From the NCBI GenBank assembly GCA_020859945.1, contig JAJBVG010000041.1, positions 1 through 32,578 of the forward strand: DNA of 32,578 bases, read 5' to 3'. Shown piece by piece: positions 1 through 8,223 of the stretch. The stretch comes from Clostridiales bacterium. GTDB taxonomy: Bacteria; Bacillota; Clostridia; Oscillospirales; Oscillospiraceae. The notes under the pieces are model-generated. The model searched no databases and was not told the origin of the DNA. It worked only from the letters and a program-made list of their open reading frames with translations. Positions within the stretch are counted from its first letter, which is position 1. Each line of letters begins with the position of its first letter. The position numbers were made by a program, and so were the translations under genes.

Positions 1-2
1 AT

Positions 3-1496
3 ATTTTTTTCGACAAGCTCATTTTGGGCTTGACTTTTTGTTTGCAGGCTTTCGCCAACATCGACAAGTATTCCACCGCCGGTCTGGTGACCCGGTTGAC
101 CACCGACGTGACCAACGTCCAGAACTCCTACCAGATGATTTTGCGGATGTGTACCCGCGCCCCGGCGTCGCTGATTTGCGCCATGGCCATGGCGTTCTTC
201 ATCAACGCGAGGCTGGCCAGCATCTACCTGGTGGCAGTCATCATCCTGGGGGCGCTGCTGTTTTTCATCTCCAGCCGCGCCATGAAGTACTTCAGCCAAG
301 TTTTCAAGAAGTACGACGACCTGAACGCCTCCGTGCAGGAGAACGTTTCCGCCATTCGAGTGGTCAAGGCTTACGTCCGGGAGGACTATGAGACCGCCAA
401 GTTCACCAAGGCCAGCCAGAACCTCTACAAGATGTTCGTCAAAGCGGAGGGCATCGTGGCGTGGAACAACCCGCTGATGATGGCCACCGTCTACACCTGC
501 ATCCTGCTGCTGAGCTGGATCGGCGCAAAGATGATCGTGGTGGGCAACCTGACCACCGGCGAGCTGATGAGCCTGCTGACCTACTGCATGAACATCCTGA
601 TGAGCCTGATGATGCTGTCTATGGTCTTTGTGATGATCACCATGTCTATGGCTGCGGCCCGGCGTATTTGCGAAGTGCTGGAGGAGGAACCCACCCTGAC
701 CAACCCGGAGCAGCCTGTCATGGAAGTGCCGGACGGCTCCATCGACTTCAATCACGTGAACTTCGCCTACAAAGAGGAAGGCAACCTGGTGCTGAGCGAC
801 ATCGACCTGCACATCAAATCCGGCGAGACCATCGGCATCATCGGCGGCACCGGCAGTGCCAAGACCAGCCTGGTGAACCTGATTTCCCGCCTGTATGACG
901 TGCAGAGCGGCAGTGTCTCTGTGGGCGGCCTGGACGTGCGGCAGTACGACATGGAGGTCCTGCGGAACCAGGTCTCCGTGGTGCTGCAAAAGAACGTCCT
1001 CTTCTCCGGCACCATCCTCGACAACCTTCGCTGGGGCAAAGAGGACGCCACCGAGGAGGAATGCATCGAAGCCTGCCAGCTGGCCTGCGCCGATGAGTTC
1101 ATCGACCGGATGCCCGATGGGTACAACACCTACATCGAGCAGGGCGGTAACAACGTCTCCGGCGGCCAGAAGCAGCGGCTGTGCATTGCCCGCGCCCTGC
1201 TGAAGCACCCCAAGGTGCTGGTGCTGGACGACTCCACCAGCGCAGTGGACACCGCTACCGACGCGAAGATCCGCAAAGCCTTGGCCGACTTCATCCCTGA
1301 AACCACGAAAATCATCATCGCCCAGCGTATTTCCAGCGTCCAGAACGCAGACCGAATCCTGGTACTGGAGGACGGCAAGGTGAACGGATTCGGCACCCAC
1401 GAGGAGCTGCTTGCCACCAACAAGATTTACCGTGAGGTCTATGAAGGCCAGACCCAGGGCGGCGGCGACTTCGACCATGCAGGAGGTGAGCAGTAA
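3..1496 (+). CDS. ABC exporter subunit A (degenerate-site half), 5' partial
   Basis: C-terminal part of a half-size ABC exporter (membrane domain plus ATPase); the reading frame is open to the left edge, so the start lies outside the window. Seen: several transmembrane helices up to about base 660, then an ATPase domain with Walker A GGTGSAKTS (about base 843), signature VSGGQ (about 1155) and Walker B ending LVLDDSTSAVD. The catalytic Glu after Walker B is Asp, the hallmark of the degenerate-site subunit in heterodimeric exporters such as TM287/288 and BmrCD. The stop overlaps the next start by one base (TAATG), so the two are translationally coupled and surely form one transporter, probably for drugs or lipids. 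The substrate cannot be read from sequence. The first 20 or so residues align poorly with the usual coupling-helix region just before NIDKYSTAGL. Confidence 0.9.
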   Translation: MFFDKLILGLTFCLQAFANIDKYSTAGLVTRLTTDVTNVQNSYQMILRMCTRAPASLICAMAMAFFINARLASIYLVAVIILGALLFFISSRAMKYFSQVFKKYDDLNASVQENVSAIRVVKAYVREDYETAKFTKASQNLYKMFVKAEGIVAWNNPLMMATVYTCILLLSWIGAKMIVVGNLTTGELMSLLTYCMNILMSLMMLSMVFVMITMSMAAARRICEVLEEEPTLTNPEQPVMEVPDGSIDFNHVNFAYKEEGNLVLSDIDLHIKSGETIGIIGGTGSAKTSLVNLISRLYDVQSGSVSVGGLDVRQYDMEVLRNQVSVVLQKNVLFSGTILDNLRWGKEDATEEECIEACQLACADEFIDRMPDGYNTYIEQGGNNVSGGQKQRLCIARALLKHPKVLVLDDSTSAVDTATDAKIRKALADFIPETTKIIIAQRISSVQNADRILVLEDGKVNGFGTHEELLATNKIYREVYEGQTQGGGDFDHAGGEQ

Positions 1497-3394
1497 TGCC
1501 CGGACCCAACACGCCCAGAGGCCAAAAGCCAAAAGTAAACAACCCCATGAAACTGCTGTTCCGTCTGCTGGCGTACATCATGAAGAGTTACGCCATTGCC
1601 TGGATCGTGGTGGTCATCTGTATTGTCACCACAGTGCTGTCCACGGTGCAGGGTACGCTGTTCATGCAGACCCTCATTGACGACTACATCACACCCCTGC
1701 TGACCCAGCCTGACCCGGATTTCAGCGGGCTGGCCGCGGCCATTACCCGCGTCGCTATTTTCTACGCCTGCGGCGTGCTGGCATCCCTGATTCAGAGCAG
1801 AGTAATGATTTATATCAGCCAGGGTACCCAGAAGAAACTGCGTGACGACGTGTTCTCTCATATGGAGACGCTGCCCATCAAGTATTTTGACACCCACGCC
1901 CACGGCGACATCATGTCCATCTACACCAACGACATCGACACCATGCGGCAGATGATCTCCCAGTCCATCCCTCAGATGCTGAACAGTTTCATCACCATCG
2001 TGGCTGTGCTGATTTCCATGATTCGGATGTCGCTGCCGCTGACTCTGCTGTCCCTGGTGGTGGTGTGCGGTATGCTGCTGGTTACAAGACAGCTGGCAGG
2101 ACGCTCCGGCCGCTACTACACGGCCCAACAAAGGGATATCGGCATTGTAAACGGCTACATCGAGGAGATGATGGAAGGCCAGAAGGTGGTCAAGGTCTTT
2201 TGCCACGAGGAAAAGACCCTGGAGGAGTTCAAGAAGCGCAATGACCAGTTGTTCGACAGCGCCTACAACGCCAACCAGTATGCGAACTTCCTTGGCCCCA
2301 TCAACTCTCAGTTGGGCAACCTGAACTACGTGCTCTGCGCGGTGGTGGGCGGCCTGCTGGCCATCAATGGGGTCGGCAGCTTTACCGTTGGCCGTTTGGC
2401 CTCCTTCCTGACGCTGAATAAGAGCCTGATGCAGCCCATCAACCAGATTTCCCAGCAGTTCAACTTCATCATCATGGCGTTGGCCGGTGCGGAACGTATC
2501 TTCGCCCTGCTGGACGAGGAGCCTGAGGTGGATGACGGCTACTGTGAGCTGGTCAACGTGGTCAATGCCGGCGGCACTCTGCTGGAAAGCCCCACCCGGA
2601 CCGGTGTCTGGGGTTGGAAGCATCCCCACCAGAAGGAGGGCAACACCTCCATCACCGAGCTGACCGGTGACATCGTCATGGACGATGTGGACTTCGGTTA
2701 TACCGATGACAAGATGGTGTTGCACAACATCAAGCTCTACGCCACGCCCGGTCAGAAGATTGCCTTTGTCGGATCCACTGGCGCGGGCAAGACCACCATC
2801 ACCAACCTCATCAACCGCTTCTACGACATCCAGGATGGCAAGATCCGCTATGACGGCATCAACATCACGAAAATCAAGAAGCCTGACCTGCGCCGGTCCC
2901 TGGGCATCGTTTTGCAGGACACTCACCTCTTCACCGGCACCGTGATGGAGAACATCCGATACGGCAAGCTGGATGCCACCGACGAGGACTGCATCGCGGC
3001 GGCAAAGCTGGCCAACGCCGACGCTTTTATTCGCCACCTGCCCGAAGGGTACGACACCATGCTCACGGGCGACGGTGCGAACCTGTCACAGGGCCAGCGG
3101 CAGCTGCTGGCTATCGCCAGGGCTGCGGTGGCCGACCCGCCGGTGCTGATTCTGGATGAGGCCACCAGCTCCATCGACACCCGTACCGAACAGCTGGTGC
3201 AGGACGGCATGGATAAGCTGATGAACGGACGCACCACCTTCGTCATCGCTCACCGGCTGTCCACTGTCCGCAACTCCGACTGTATCATGGTTCTGGAACT
3301 GGGCCGCATCATCGAGCGCGGCACCCACGACCAGCTCATCGCCGAGAAGGGCAAATACTATCAGCTCTACACCGGCAACGCCATCAACAGCTAA
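1496..3394 (+). CDS. ABC exporter subunit B (canonical-site half), 632 aa
   Basis: Full-length ABC half-exporter in the inner membrane, partner of the preceding gene. An N-terminal six-helix exporter membrane domain (about residues 20-330) is followed by a linker unusually rich in Trp/His (around VWGWKHPH) and an ATPase domain with Walker A GSTGAGKTT (about base 2771), signature LSQGQ instead of LSGGQ, Walker B LILDEATSSID with the catalytic Glu intact, and a switch His in VIAHRLS. A canonical Walker B paired with an altered signature here, against the reverse in subunit A, is the known division of labour in heterodimeric exporters with one active and one degenerate ATP site. The start ATG overlaps the upstream stop and has AGGAGGTGAG just before it. 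Confidence 0.93.
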   Translation: MPGPNTPRGQKPKVNNPMKLLFRLLAYIMKSYAIAWIVVVICIVTTVLSTVQGTLFMQTLIDDYITPLLTQPDPDFSGLAAAITRVAIFYACGVLASLIQSRVMIYISQGTQKKLRDDVFSHMETLPIKYFDTHAHGDIMSIYTNDIDTMRQMISQSIPQMLNSFITIVAVLISMIRMSLPLTLLSLVVVCGMLLVTRQLAGRSGRYYTAQQRDIGIVNGYIEEMMEGQKVVKVFCHEEKTLEEFKKRNDQLFDSAYNANQYANFLGPINSQLGNLNYVLCAVVGGLLAINGVGSFTVGRLASFLTLNKSLMQPINQISQQFNFIIMALAGAERIFALLDEEPEVDDGYCELVNVVNAGGTLLESPTRTGVWGWKHPHQKEGNTSITELTGDIVMDDVDFGYTDDKMVLHNIKLYATPGQKIAFVGSTGAGKTTITNLINRFYDIQDGKIRYDGINITKIKKPDLRRSLGIVLQDTHLFTGTVMENIRYGKLDATDEDCIAAAKLANADAFIRHLPEGYDTMLTGDGANLSQGQRQLLAIARAAVADPPVLILDEATSSIDTRTEQLVQDGMDKLMNGRTTFVIAHRLSTVRNSDCIMVLELGRIIERGTHDQLIAEKGKYYQLYTGNAINS

Positions 3395-3405
3395 TTTATT
3401 ACACC

Positions 3406-3444
3406 AAAGCAGCCTGTTCCACCGTTTCCGGAACGGGCTGCTTT
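3406..3444 (+). terminator. Hairpin after the ABC exporter operon
   Basis: A 15-bp stem (3406-3420 with 3430-3444, one G-U pair) begins 12 bases after the exporter stop and reads AAAGCAGCC / GGCTGCTTT at its base. The U-tract is poor, so it may act as a leaky terminator or attenuator before the MATE gene, which has little other room for a promoter. Confidence 0.6.
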
Positions 3445-3481
3445 GTCAGACAAAGGAAACGGAAGAGGGGAGAGGATACCT

Positions 3482-4867
3482 ATGAAAAAGGAGGCGGACC
3501 GCACCAGCCAGGCCGCCACCCAGGACCTTGGCAGCGGCAGCGTTGGGGGCCTTCTGGCGCAGCTGGCAATTCCTGCGGTGGTGGCACAGGTCATCAACCT
3601 GCTTTACAACATCGTGGACCGCATTTACATCGGTCATATCCCGGAGGTGGGGGCCACCGCGCTGACGGGCGTGGGCTTGTTCACCGCCATTTTGATGTTG
3701 CTCAACGCCTTTGCAATGCTGGCCGGGTCGGGCGGCGCGCCCCGGGCCGCCATCGCCATGGGCACCAAAAAGAACGACGTGGCAGAGAAGATCATGGGCA
3801 ACTGCTTTACGCTGCTGCTGTGCATGGCTGTGGTGCTGACTGTGGTGTTCTACGCTGCGGCACCTACATTGCTGCGGCTGTTCGGCGCCAGCGACGCCAC
3901 GCTGCCCTACGCCGTGGCTTATGCCCGCATTTACATTTTGGGGTCGATTTTCGTTCTCCTCGTCCTGGGCATGAACCCCTTTATCACCACACAGGGCTTC
4001 TCCCGCGTCAGTATGTTGACCACGGTGATTGGGGCGGTTATTAACATCATCCTGGACCCCATCCTCATCTTCGGCCTGGGCCTGGGAGTGCGGGGCGCTG
4101 CCATTGCCACGGTGTTCAGCCAGGCGGTGAGCGCGGTATGGATTTTGCGTTTCCTGACGGGGAAAAAGACCATTCTTCACCTGCGGCGGGAGAACCTGCG
4201 GCTGGAAGGAAGTGTCATTCTGCCCTGTCTGGCTCTGGGCATCTCCAGCTTCGTCATGCTCAGCACGGAGGGGCTGTTGTCCATCAGCTTCACCTCCAGC
4301 CTGTCCCGCTATGGCGGCGACCTGGCTGTGGGCGCCATGACTATCATTACCAGCGTCAGCCAAATGGCGGTGCTGCCCATCCAGGGCATCTGCCAGGGCG
4401 GACAGCCCATTATGAGCTACAATTTCGGCGCCAAAAAGGACCAACGGGTCCGGCAGACCTTCAAACTCCAACTGACCGTCTGCGCGGTCTATGCCACTCT
4501 TTTCTGGGCGTTGGTGATGCTGGTTCCCCAGCTGTTTGCCTCCGCCTTTACCGCTAATGAGGAGCTGGTGGCGTACACCAGCTGGGCGCTGCGCATTTAC
4601 GCGGCGGGTATTTTCGCCCTGGGCTTCCAGATGGCCTGCCAGCAGAGCTTTATGGCTCTGGGACAGGCCAGGACCAGTCTGCTGATGGCCTGTCTGCGTA
4701 AGCTGATACTGCTGATTCCGTTGATTTTCATCTTGCCCCACATTTTTACCGGCAATCAAGTCATGGCGGTGTTCCTGGCCGAGCCGGTCAGCGATGTGCT
4801 GGCTGCTGCGGTCACAGTGACCACCTTCCTGCTGAGCTTCAACAAAATTCTGGAAAAGGGAGCGTAA
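3482..4867 (+). CDS. MATE family efflux transporter, 461 aa
   Basis: Multidrug and toxin extrusion (MATE/NorM-like) antiporter, exporting drugs or metabolites in exchange for Na+ or H+ across the cytoplasmic membrane. Seen: about twelve hydrophobic segments, the typical first helix (LAIPAVVAQVINLLYNIVDR, then IYIGH), the family loop with PRAAIAMG, and the second-half repeat containing PIQGICQGGQPIMSYNFGA. Length is normal for the family. I chose ATG at 3482, preceded by GAGGGGAGAGG. An in-frame extension upstream to 3443 would translate the terminator hairpin and is unlikely. It follows the ABC exporter genes by 87 bases on the same strand, so the three may form an export cluster. The substrate is not predictable. 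Confidence 0.92.
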   Translation: MKKEADRTSQAATQDLGSGSVGGLLAQLAIPAVVAQVINLLYNIVDRIYIGHIPEVGATALTGVGLFTAILMLLNAFAMLAGSGGAPRAAIAMGTKKNDVAEKIMGNCFTLLLCMAVVLTVVFYAAAPTLLRLFGASDATLPYAVAYARIYILGSIFVLLVLGMNPFITTQGFSRVSMLTTVIGAVINIILDPILIFGLGLGVRGAAIATVFSQAVSAVWILRFLTGKKTILHLRRENLRLEGSVILPCLALGISSFVMLSTEGLLSISFTSSLSRYGGDLAVGAMTIITSVSQMAVLPIQGICQGGQPIMSYNFGAKKDQRVRQTFKLQLTVCAVYATLFWALVMLVPQLFASAFTANEELVAYTSWALRIYAAGIFALGFQMACQQSFMALGQARTSLLMACLRKLILLIPLIFILPHIFTGNQVMAVFLAEPVSDVLAAAVTVTTFLLSFNKILEKGA

Positions 4868-4912
4868 GGCATACCATAATAATGAGGGGCGTTGTAGAAT
4901 AAAACAATTCTG

Positions 4913-5010
4913 ACACGCGTTGGGGCAGCGAAAAATTGACACGCAATAATCGTGGAAGCCAGGGGAAACCCTGGCTTCCGTTATTTACGCAGCGCAGTGA
5001 GTGATGGATT
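4913..5010. repeat. Dispersed hairpin repeat, copy A
   Basis: A perfect 11-bp stem (4954-4964 with 4969-4979) is capped by a GAAA tetraloop and flanked by sequence that recurs at 32491-32578. Shared blocks include GTTGGGG, CGCAATAA, GAAGCCAGGGGAAA, CTGGCTT and ATTTACG. It lies between the MATE gene and the sirtuin terminator. It could be a terminator family or a small mobile repeat. Confidence 0.6.
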
Positions 5011-5030
5011 CTGTAATTCCAGTGGCATAC

Positions 5031-5073
5031 AAAAAAACGGCACCCATCAGAGAAACAGGCTCTAATGGGTGCC
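5031..5073 (-). terminator. Rho-independent terminator of the sirtuin operon
   Basis: Read on the minus strand, a 9-bp stem GGCACCCAT / ATGGGTGCC (5065-5073 with 5039-5047) with an inner AGAG/CTCT pairing is followed directly by seven T residues (complement of 5031-5037). It sits 12 bases after the sirtuin stop. Confidence 0.9.
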
Positions 5074-5085
5074 AATATTTAAAAA

Positions 5086-5952
5086 CTATAGCTGTGATAG
5101 TGTTCTGGCGATATCATCGTCAATGCAAATGGACCGCTTTTCGATTTCCCTTGGGGAAAACGCTTCCCCGTAGTTTACACAGGCGTAAACCGCTTTGGGG
5201 TTCTTCGCTGTCATCTGCCAGAAGGGATATTTGATGATGACAGGGGTGTTCGCTCCCACGCCCAGCTCCAGAAACAGGACGTGCTGGTTCTCATGTCTGT
5301 GGAGAAAATCATTATACCGTTCCGCTGCCCTGTGCCAGCCCGCGTCCTCCACGAAGGTATCGTCACAGCGCAGATTCACATTCATGGGCGCGCCACAGAC
5401 CGGGCAGTGGGGGACTAGCTCAGCAGGGATCTTCATGTCCCTCTGCTCAGCCACCATCTGCCGGACGATTTCTTCGTTGTCGTAGGTCTTTTTGTGGCAG
5501 GGTTTGGAGCATTGCCACAGGCCATAATCGCCTTGGGTATAGAACAGCCGCTTCTTATCGAACCCGGCCAGCTGGAACTGGTGGTCTACGTTGGTGGTCA
5601 GCACGAAATAGTCCTTATCCTTCACCAGTTCCAGCAGGTCGATGTAGGGCTTTCCCACGCCAGCCTCATAGCGGTTGACCAGGATATGCCGGGACCACCA
5701 GGCCCAGTACTCCTCCAGGGAGTCAAATGGATAAAACCCGCCGGAATACATATCGGTGATGCCGTATTTCCGGTGAAAGTCCGAGAAATATTTTTCAAAC
5801 CGTTCCCCGTCGTAGCGCATCCCCGCCGAAGTGGACAGCCCCGCCCCTGCGCCGATGACGATGGCATCCGCCGTCTCCAGCTCCTTTTTCAGCCGGTCTA
5901 TGTTATTGGAGCAGGTTTTGGTAGATTTCCAGGTCGATGTCCTTAAAAACAT
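5086..5952 (-). CDS. Class M sirtuin (SirTM), protein ADP-ribosyltransferase
   Basis: Sirtuin-fold protein of the macrodomain-linked class M, whose studied members use NAD+ to ADP-ribosylate a lipoylated carrier protein rather than to deacetylate. Seen (288 aa): NAD-binding GAGAGLSTSAG (34-44), TTNVDHQF (119-126), TQGDYG (139-144), and zinc cysteines 148/152 and 183/186. The usual sirtuin catalytic His is replaced by Gln140, and Asn121 is kept; as I recall, the studied SirTMs have N118 and Q137, the same spacing. The ATG at 5952 has GAGGTG about 8 bases upstream but overlaps the macrodomain gene by 50 bases; no later ATG, GTG or TTG precedes the Rossmann core. Last gene of a four-gene minus-strand operon. 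No GcvH-L or lipoate ligase gene is present, so its target is unknown. Confidence 0.9.
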   Translation of the reverse strand: MFLRTSTWKSTKTCSNNIDRLKKELETADAIVIGAGAGLSTSAGMRYDGERFEKYFSDFHRKYGITDMYSGGFYPFDSLEEYWAWWSRHILVNRYEAGVGKPYIDLLELVKDKDYFVLTTNVDHQFQLAGFDKKRLFYTQGDYGLWQCSKPCHKKTYDNEEIVRQMVAEQRDMKIPAELVPHCPVCGAPMNVNLRCDDTFVEDAGWHRAAERYNDFLHRHENQHVLFLELGVGANTPVIIKYPFWQMTAKNPKAVYACVNYGEAFSPREIEKRSICIDDDIARTLSQL

Positions 5953-6676
5953 TGAAGATCACCTCAATTTTGCTGTGGGTTTGTTGTTGATACTCTTTCA
6001 CGGTGCGGACGGCGATTTCCGCCGCTTTGTCGTTGGGGAAGTGGAACTCCCCGGTGGAGATGCAGCAGAACGCAACGCTTTGAATCCCGTCTTGCTCCGC
6101 CAAATCCAGACAGGAGCGATAGCAGGAGGCCAGCAGCTCCCGGTCCTTCCTGGTCAGCCAGTGACCGACGATGGGGCCGACGGTGTGGAGTACATAATCA
6201 CAGGGCAGGTTGAACGCCGGAGTGAGTTTCGCTCTGCCGGTTTCCTCCTCGTGTCCCTGACGCTCCATTAGTTCCGCGCAGGCGGCGCGAAGCTGTACCC
6301 CCGCATAGGTGTGGATGGCGTTGTCAATGCAGCCGTGATTGGGGCAGAAGCAGCCCAGCATCTGAGAATTGGCGGCGTTGACGATGGCCCCACAGCGCAG
6401 GGTGGTAATGTCCCCCTGCCAGAGATAGAGGCCCTCCTGCGTCGGCGTCAGGTCGGATAAATCCGTAATGCCCTTCTGCCGGGTTGCCTCCTGCAAATAG
6501 GCGTCCTGCACTATCAAAAATTCTGCGCTGACCAGTTTTGGCATCCGCACGTTGAACAGCGCCCGAAGGAGCCGTTTCTGCTGAAATGCGTCAGCAGGTA
6601 TCTCCATTCCCTGATACCGGGCGTCCTCAGCGAGGAGGGCCTTTATCAAATACACTCTGCGTTCGTCCTGGGTCAT
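5903..6676 (-). CDS. Zinc-containing macrodomain ADP-ribosylhydrolase, 257 aa
   Basis: Macrodomain protein of the SirTM-linked zinc-dependent family, expected to remove ADP-ribose added by the neighbouring sirtuin. Seen: an N-terminal helical extension of about 80 residues, the macrodomain start YLWQGDITTLRCGAIVNAAN (84-103), then the zinc loop GCFCPNHGCIDNAIH in which C109, H114 and C116 match the known Cys-His-Cys ligands, and a phosphate loop CCISTGEFHFP (204-214). The start ATG lies 2 bases after the upstream gene's stop, and the 3' end overlaps the sirtuin start, so the three genes are tightly coupled. Opposing transferase and hydrolase activities side by side indicate a reversible ADP-ribose switch. 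Confidence 0.93.
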   Translation of the reverse strand: MTQDERRVYLIKALLAEDARYQGMEIPADAFQQKRLLRALFNVRMPKLVSAEFLIVQDAYLQEATRQKGITDLSDLTPTQEGLYLWQGDITTLRCGAIVNAANSQMLGCFCPNHGCIDNAIHTYAGVQLRAACAELMERQGHEEETGRAKLTPAFNLPCDYVLHTVGPIVGHWLTRKDRELLASCYRSCLDLAEQDGIQSVAFCCISTGEFHFPNDKAAEIAVRTVKEYQQQTHSKIEVIFNVFKDIDLEIYQNLLQ

Positions 6677-6678
6677 GG

Positions 6679-7287
6679 TTATCCTCTCTTTTCGACGGCC
6701 TGCTTGGGGCAGATTTCAGCGCAGCGTCCGCAGTGGAGACAGCGGCTCTGCTCGATGACCACTGGTGTGGCGGAGATATCGATGCACTTCTGGGGACAGA
6801 CGGAGCAGCACAGCTTGCAGCCGATGCAGGCGCTGCCTACAAAATAGCCGCTGACGACAGCCTTCGGCTGGCCGATGACAATGCTGTCCCGTGTCACATG
6901 GGAGGGGTCGCTGATGTCGAAGTATTCCCCGCTGGCCTCGTACAGCCGGAACACCTCCAAGGCGCTGCGGGTGTCTCCAGGGTAAATCTCCTGCATATAG
7001 GGGTTCTTTTCAAACATCTCGTCCAGCTTTTCACTGCCGATGTTCTGAACCTTCCCCCGGAGAGAGACAGATTTTTTGTCCTTTGTTGCGGACAGGGCGA
7101 TGTATTTCTGCTCCATCAGCTGGCTGTAAAAGGCTTTGCCTTTCGCTGTCAGGAAATACACACCCTGCTCATCCCACAGCATCATATCAATGGTGCGGGT
7201 CTGGGGATGGCCGTCCACGCCAATGGTGGCGACAGTGGTGGAGTGAATGACATCCACCAGCAGCTTCAAATAGTCGTTTCTATTCAT
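6679..7287 (-). CDS. Split-barrel flavin protein fused to 2[4Fe-4S] ferredoxin, 202 aa
   Basis: Two-domain redox protein. Residues 1 to about 135 resemble the pyridoxamine-5'-phosphate-oxidase-like FMN-binding split barrel (VATIGVDGHPQTRTIDMM, then YFLTAKGKAFYSQL). Residues 150-198 carry two cluster motifs, C154-x2-C157-x2-C160-x3-C164-P and C183-x2-C186-x2-C189-x3-C193-P. The protein could pass electrons between ferredoxin-type donors and flavin. It lacks a signal peptide and should be cytosolic. Its stop is 2 bases before the macrodomain ATG. In context it may sense or repair redox damage together with the sirtuin switch. The substrate is not predictable. Confidence 0.88.
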   Translation of the reverse strand: MNRNDYLKLLVDVIHSTTVATIGVDGHPQTRTIDMMLWDEQGVYFLTAKGKAFYSQLMEQKYIALSATKDKKSVSLRGKVQNIGSEKLDEMFEKNPYMQEIYPGDTRSALEVFRLYEASGEYFDISDPSHVTRDSIVIGQPKAVVSGYFVGSACIGCKLCCSVCPQKCIDISATPVVIEQSRCLHCGRCAEICPKQAVEKRG

Positions 7288-7318
7288 ATCGTATCGCTCC
7301 CCCGCATTGCTGGATGGA

Positions 7319-7398
7319 GCGTCTGGCAGCGTAGTTCTGCCGCCAGACGCCCCAAATTAGAACTCATAGGGCTGATTGCCGGAGAAGTCAGCAATCAG
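7319..7398 (-). other. Two hairpins between the flavoprotein and ferredoxin-fusion genes
   Basis: The 140-base gap inside the minus-strand operon holds GCGTCTGGC / GCCAGACGC (7319-7327 with 7342-7350) and CTGATTGC / GCAATCAG (7372-7379 with 7391-7398). Neither has a T-tract on the minus strand, so mRNA processing, differential stability or weak attenuation is likelier than full termination. Confidence 0.5.
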
Positions 7399-7427
7399 CA
7401 GATATTGGATGTACGGAACGTGAGCAA

Positions 7428-7997
7428 TTAGCCAATGAGCCAGGCGGCCACTTCGTCGGCGGCTTTCATAGCCTCCTCGTTCTCTATGGCGGAGCCGGGG
7501 ACATTGGCGTTGCCGACCACATAAGCCTTGTAATCCCGGAAACCGGCGGTGGCGAAGCTCTTCAGGTTGGTCTCCACCATCTGGGTGTATACATCCACGG
7601 GGCCGAAGCCAGCGAAGAAGTAACCAGCCAGCTTCTTGTCCTTGCGGGTGGCCATGGACATATCAGGCTGAGTGAAGTCCATGAAGGAGTAGGTACGATC
7701 CAGGAAAGCCTTCAGCTGGGCGGGGAACTGATCCCAATGGACAGGAGCCAAGATCAGCATAGCATCGCAGCTATCGATGGCGGGGATCAAAGCGGTGAAG
7801 TCATCCTTCTGGACGCAGTTGGGGGTGTGCTGACGCTTGCAGCCGTCGCAGGCGAGACACACCCGCACATCCTTCTCGCCGATGTTAAACGTTGTGACCT
7901 CAGCCTTCCCCTCCAGCTGCTCCGCAAATCTCTTTGCCAGAGCATAGGAGTTACCATTGCGGCGCTTGCTTGCGTTGACGATGAGTACCTTTTTCAT
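7428..7997 (-). CDS. Iron-sulfur flavoprotein / NADPH-dependent FMN reductase family, 189 aa
   Basis: Flavodoxin-fold redox enzyme. Seen: the N-terminal strand and FMN phosphate loop (MKKVLIVNASKRRNGNS), and a compact cysteine cluster C47-x2-C50-x2-C53-x7-C61 as in archaeal and clostridial iron-sulfur flavoproteins (Isf), which bind a [4Fe-4S] cluster near FMN and can reduce O2, peroxide or quinones. The motif APVHWDQFPAQLKAFLDR is typical of the family. I chose ATG at 7997, 8 bases after GGAGG; an in-frame ATG at 8012 lies upstream of that site. First gene of the operon ending in the sirtuin, and divergent from hxlR. A thiol- or quinone-responsive regulator beside a flavin reductase is a common pairing. 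Confidence 0.9.
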   Translation of the reverse strand: MKKVLIVNASKRRNGNSYALAKRFAEQLEGKAEVTTFNIGEKDVRVCLACDGCKRQHTPNCVQKDDFTALIPAIDSCDAMLILAPVHWDQFPAQLKAFLDRTYSFMDFTQPDMSMATRKDKKLAGYFFAGFGPVDVYTQMVETNLKSFATAGFRDYKAYVVGNANVPGSAIENEEAMKAADEVAAWLIG

Positions 7998-8051
7998 AAT
8001 GATGACCTCCAAAAATTCATTTTCTGTAAGGGGTTCTTCCTAACTGGTTTT

Positions 8052-8080
8052 ATTGTACCAGCAGCTTGCCAGCCTGTGAA
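8052..8080 (-). promoter_or_regulatory. Promoter of the flavoprotein-sirtuin operon
   Basis: On the minus strand, -35 TTCACA (8080-8075) and -10 TACAAT (8057-8052) are separated by exactly 17 bases. The -35 box directly abuts operator site 1, which lies upstream of it. Confidence 0.7.
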
Positions 8081-8109
8081 GTACGCACAATATTGTGGTA
8101 TAGTTACCG
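8081..8109. promoter_or_regulatory. Putative HxlR operator, site 1
   Basis: A 29-bp site matching site 2 at 25 of 29 positions. It contains the perfect palindrome CACAATATTGTG and then the inverted pair GGTA/TACC in GGTATAGTTACC. It sits immediately upstream of the -35 box of the minus-strand operon, a position that usually suits activation. Confidence 0.65.
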
Positions 8110-8170
8110 GCAAGATACCATGCCTTGGCCGGTTTTCTGCGCTTTGGGAGACGATTTGATCGGAATCATC

Positions 8171-8199
8171 TTGCAATTCCCTCTTGCTGACTCTATAAT
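8171..8199 (+). promoter_or_regulatory. Promoter of hxlR
   Basis: -35 TTGCAA (8171-8176), 17-base spacer, -10 TATAAT (8194-8199), a near-consensus sigma-A promoter. Transcription should start near 8206, about 70 bases before the hxlR start. Confidence 0.8.
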
Positions 8200-8223
8200 A
8201 AAGGTGTACGGAGCATTTGTAAA

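Noticed and set aside
1439..3037. 532-aa open frame on the minus strand opposite ABC subunit B
   Set aside because: Antisense shadow of a well-defined ABC gene; His/Gln/Asp-rich composition typical of the reverse frame of GC-rich coding DNA.
3446..4942. 498-aa minus-strand frame opposite the MATE gene
   Set aside because: Shadow frame; no recognisable domain, no ribosome site, and it covers the MATE gene fully.
7357..7430. Minus-strand peptide ending YIQYLLIADFSGNQPYEF just after the flavoprotein stop, as if a frameshift had cut off a C-terminus
   Set aside because: The flavoprotein already ends at a family-typical length, and the peptide has no start or ribosome site; kept only as a curiosity.
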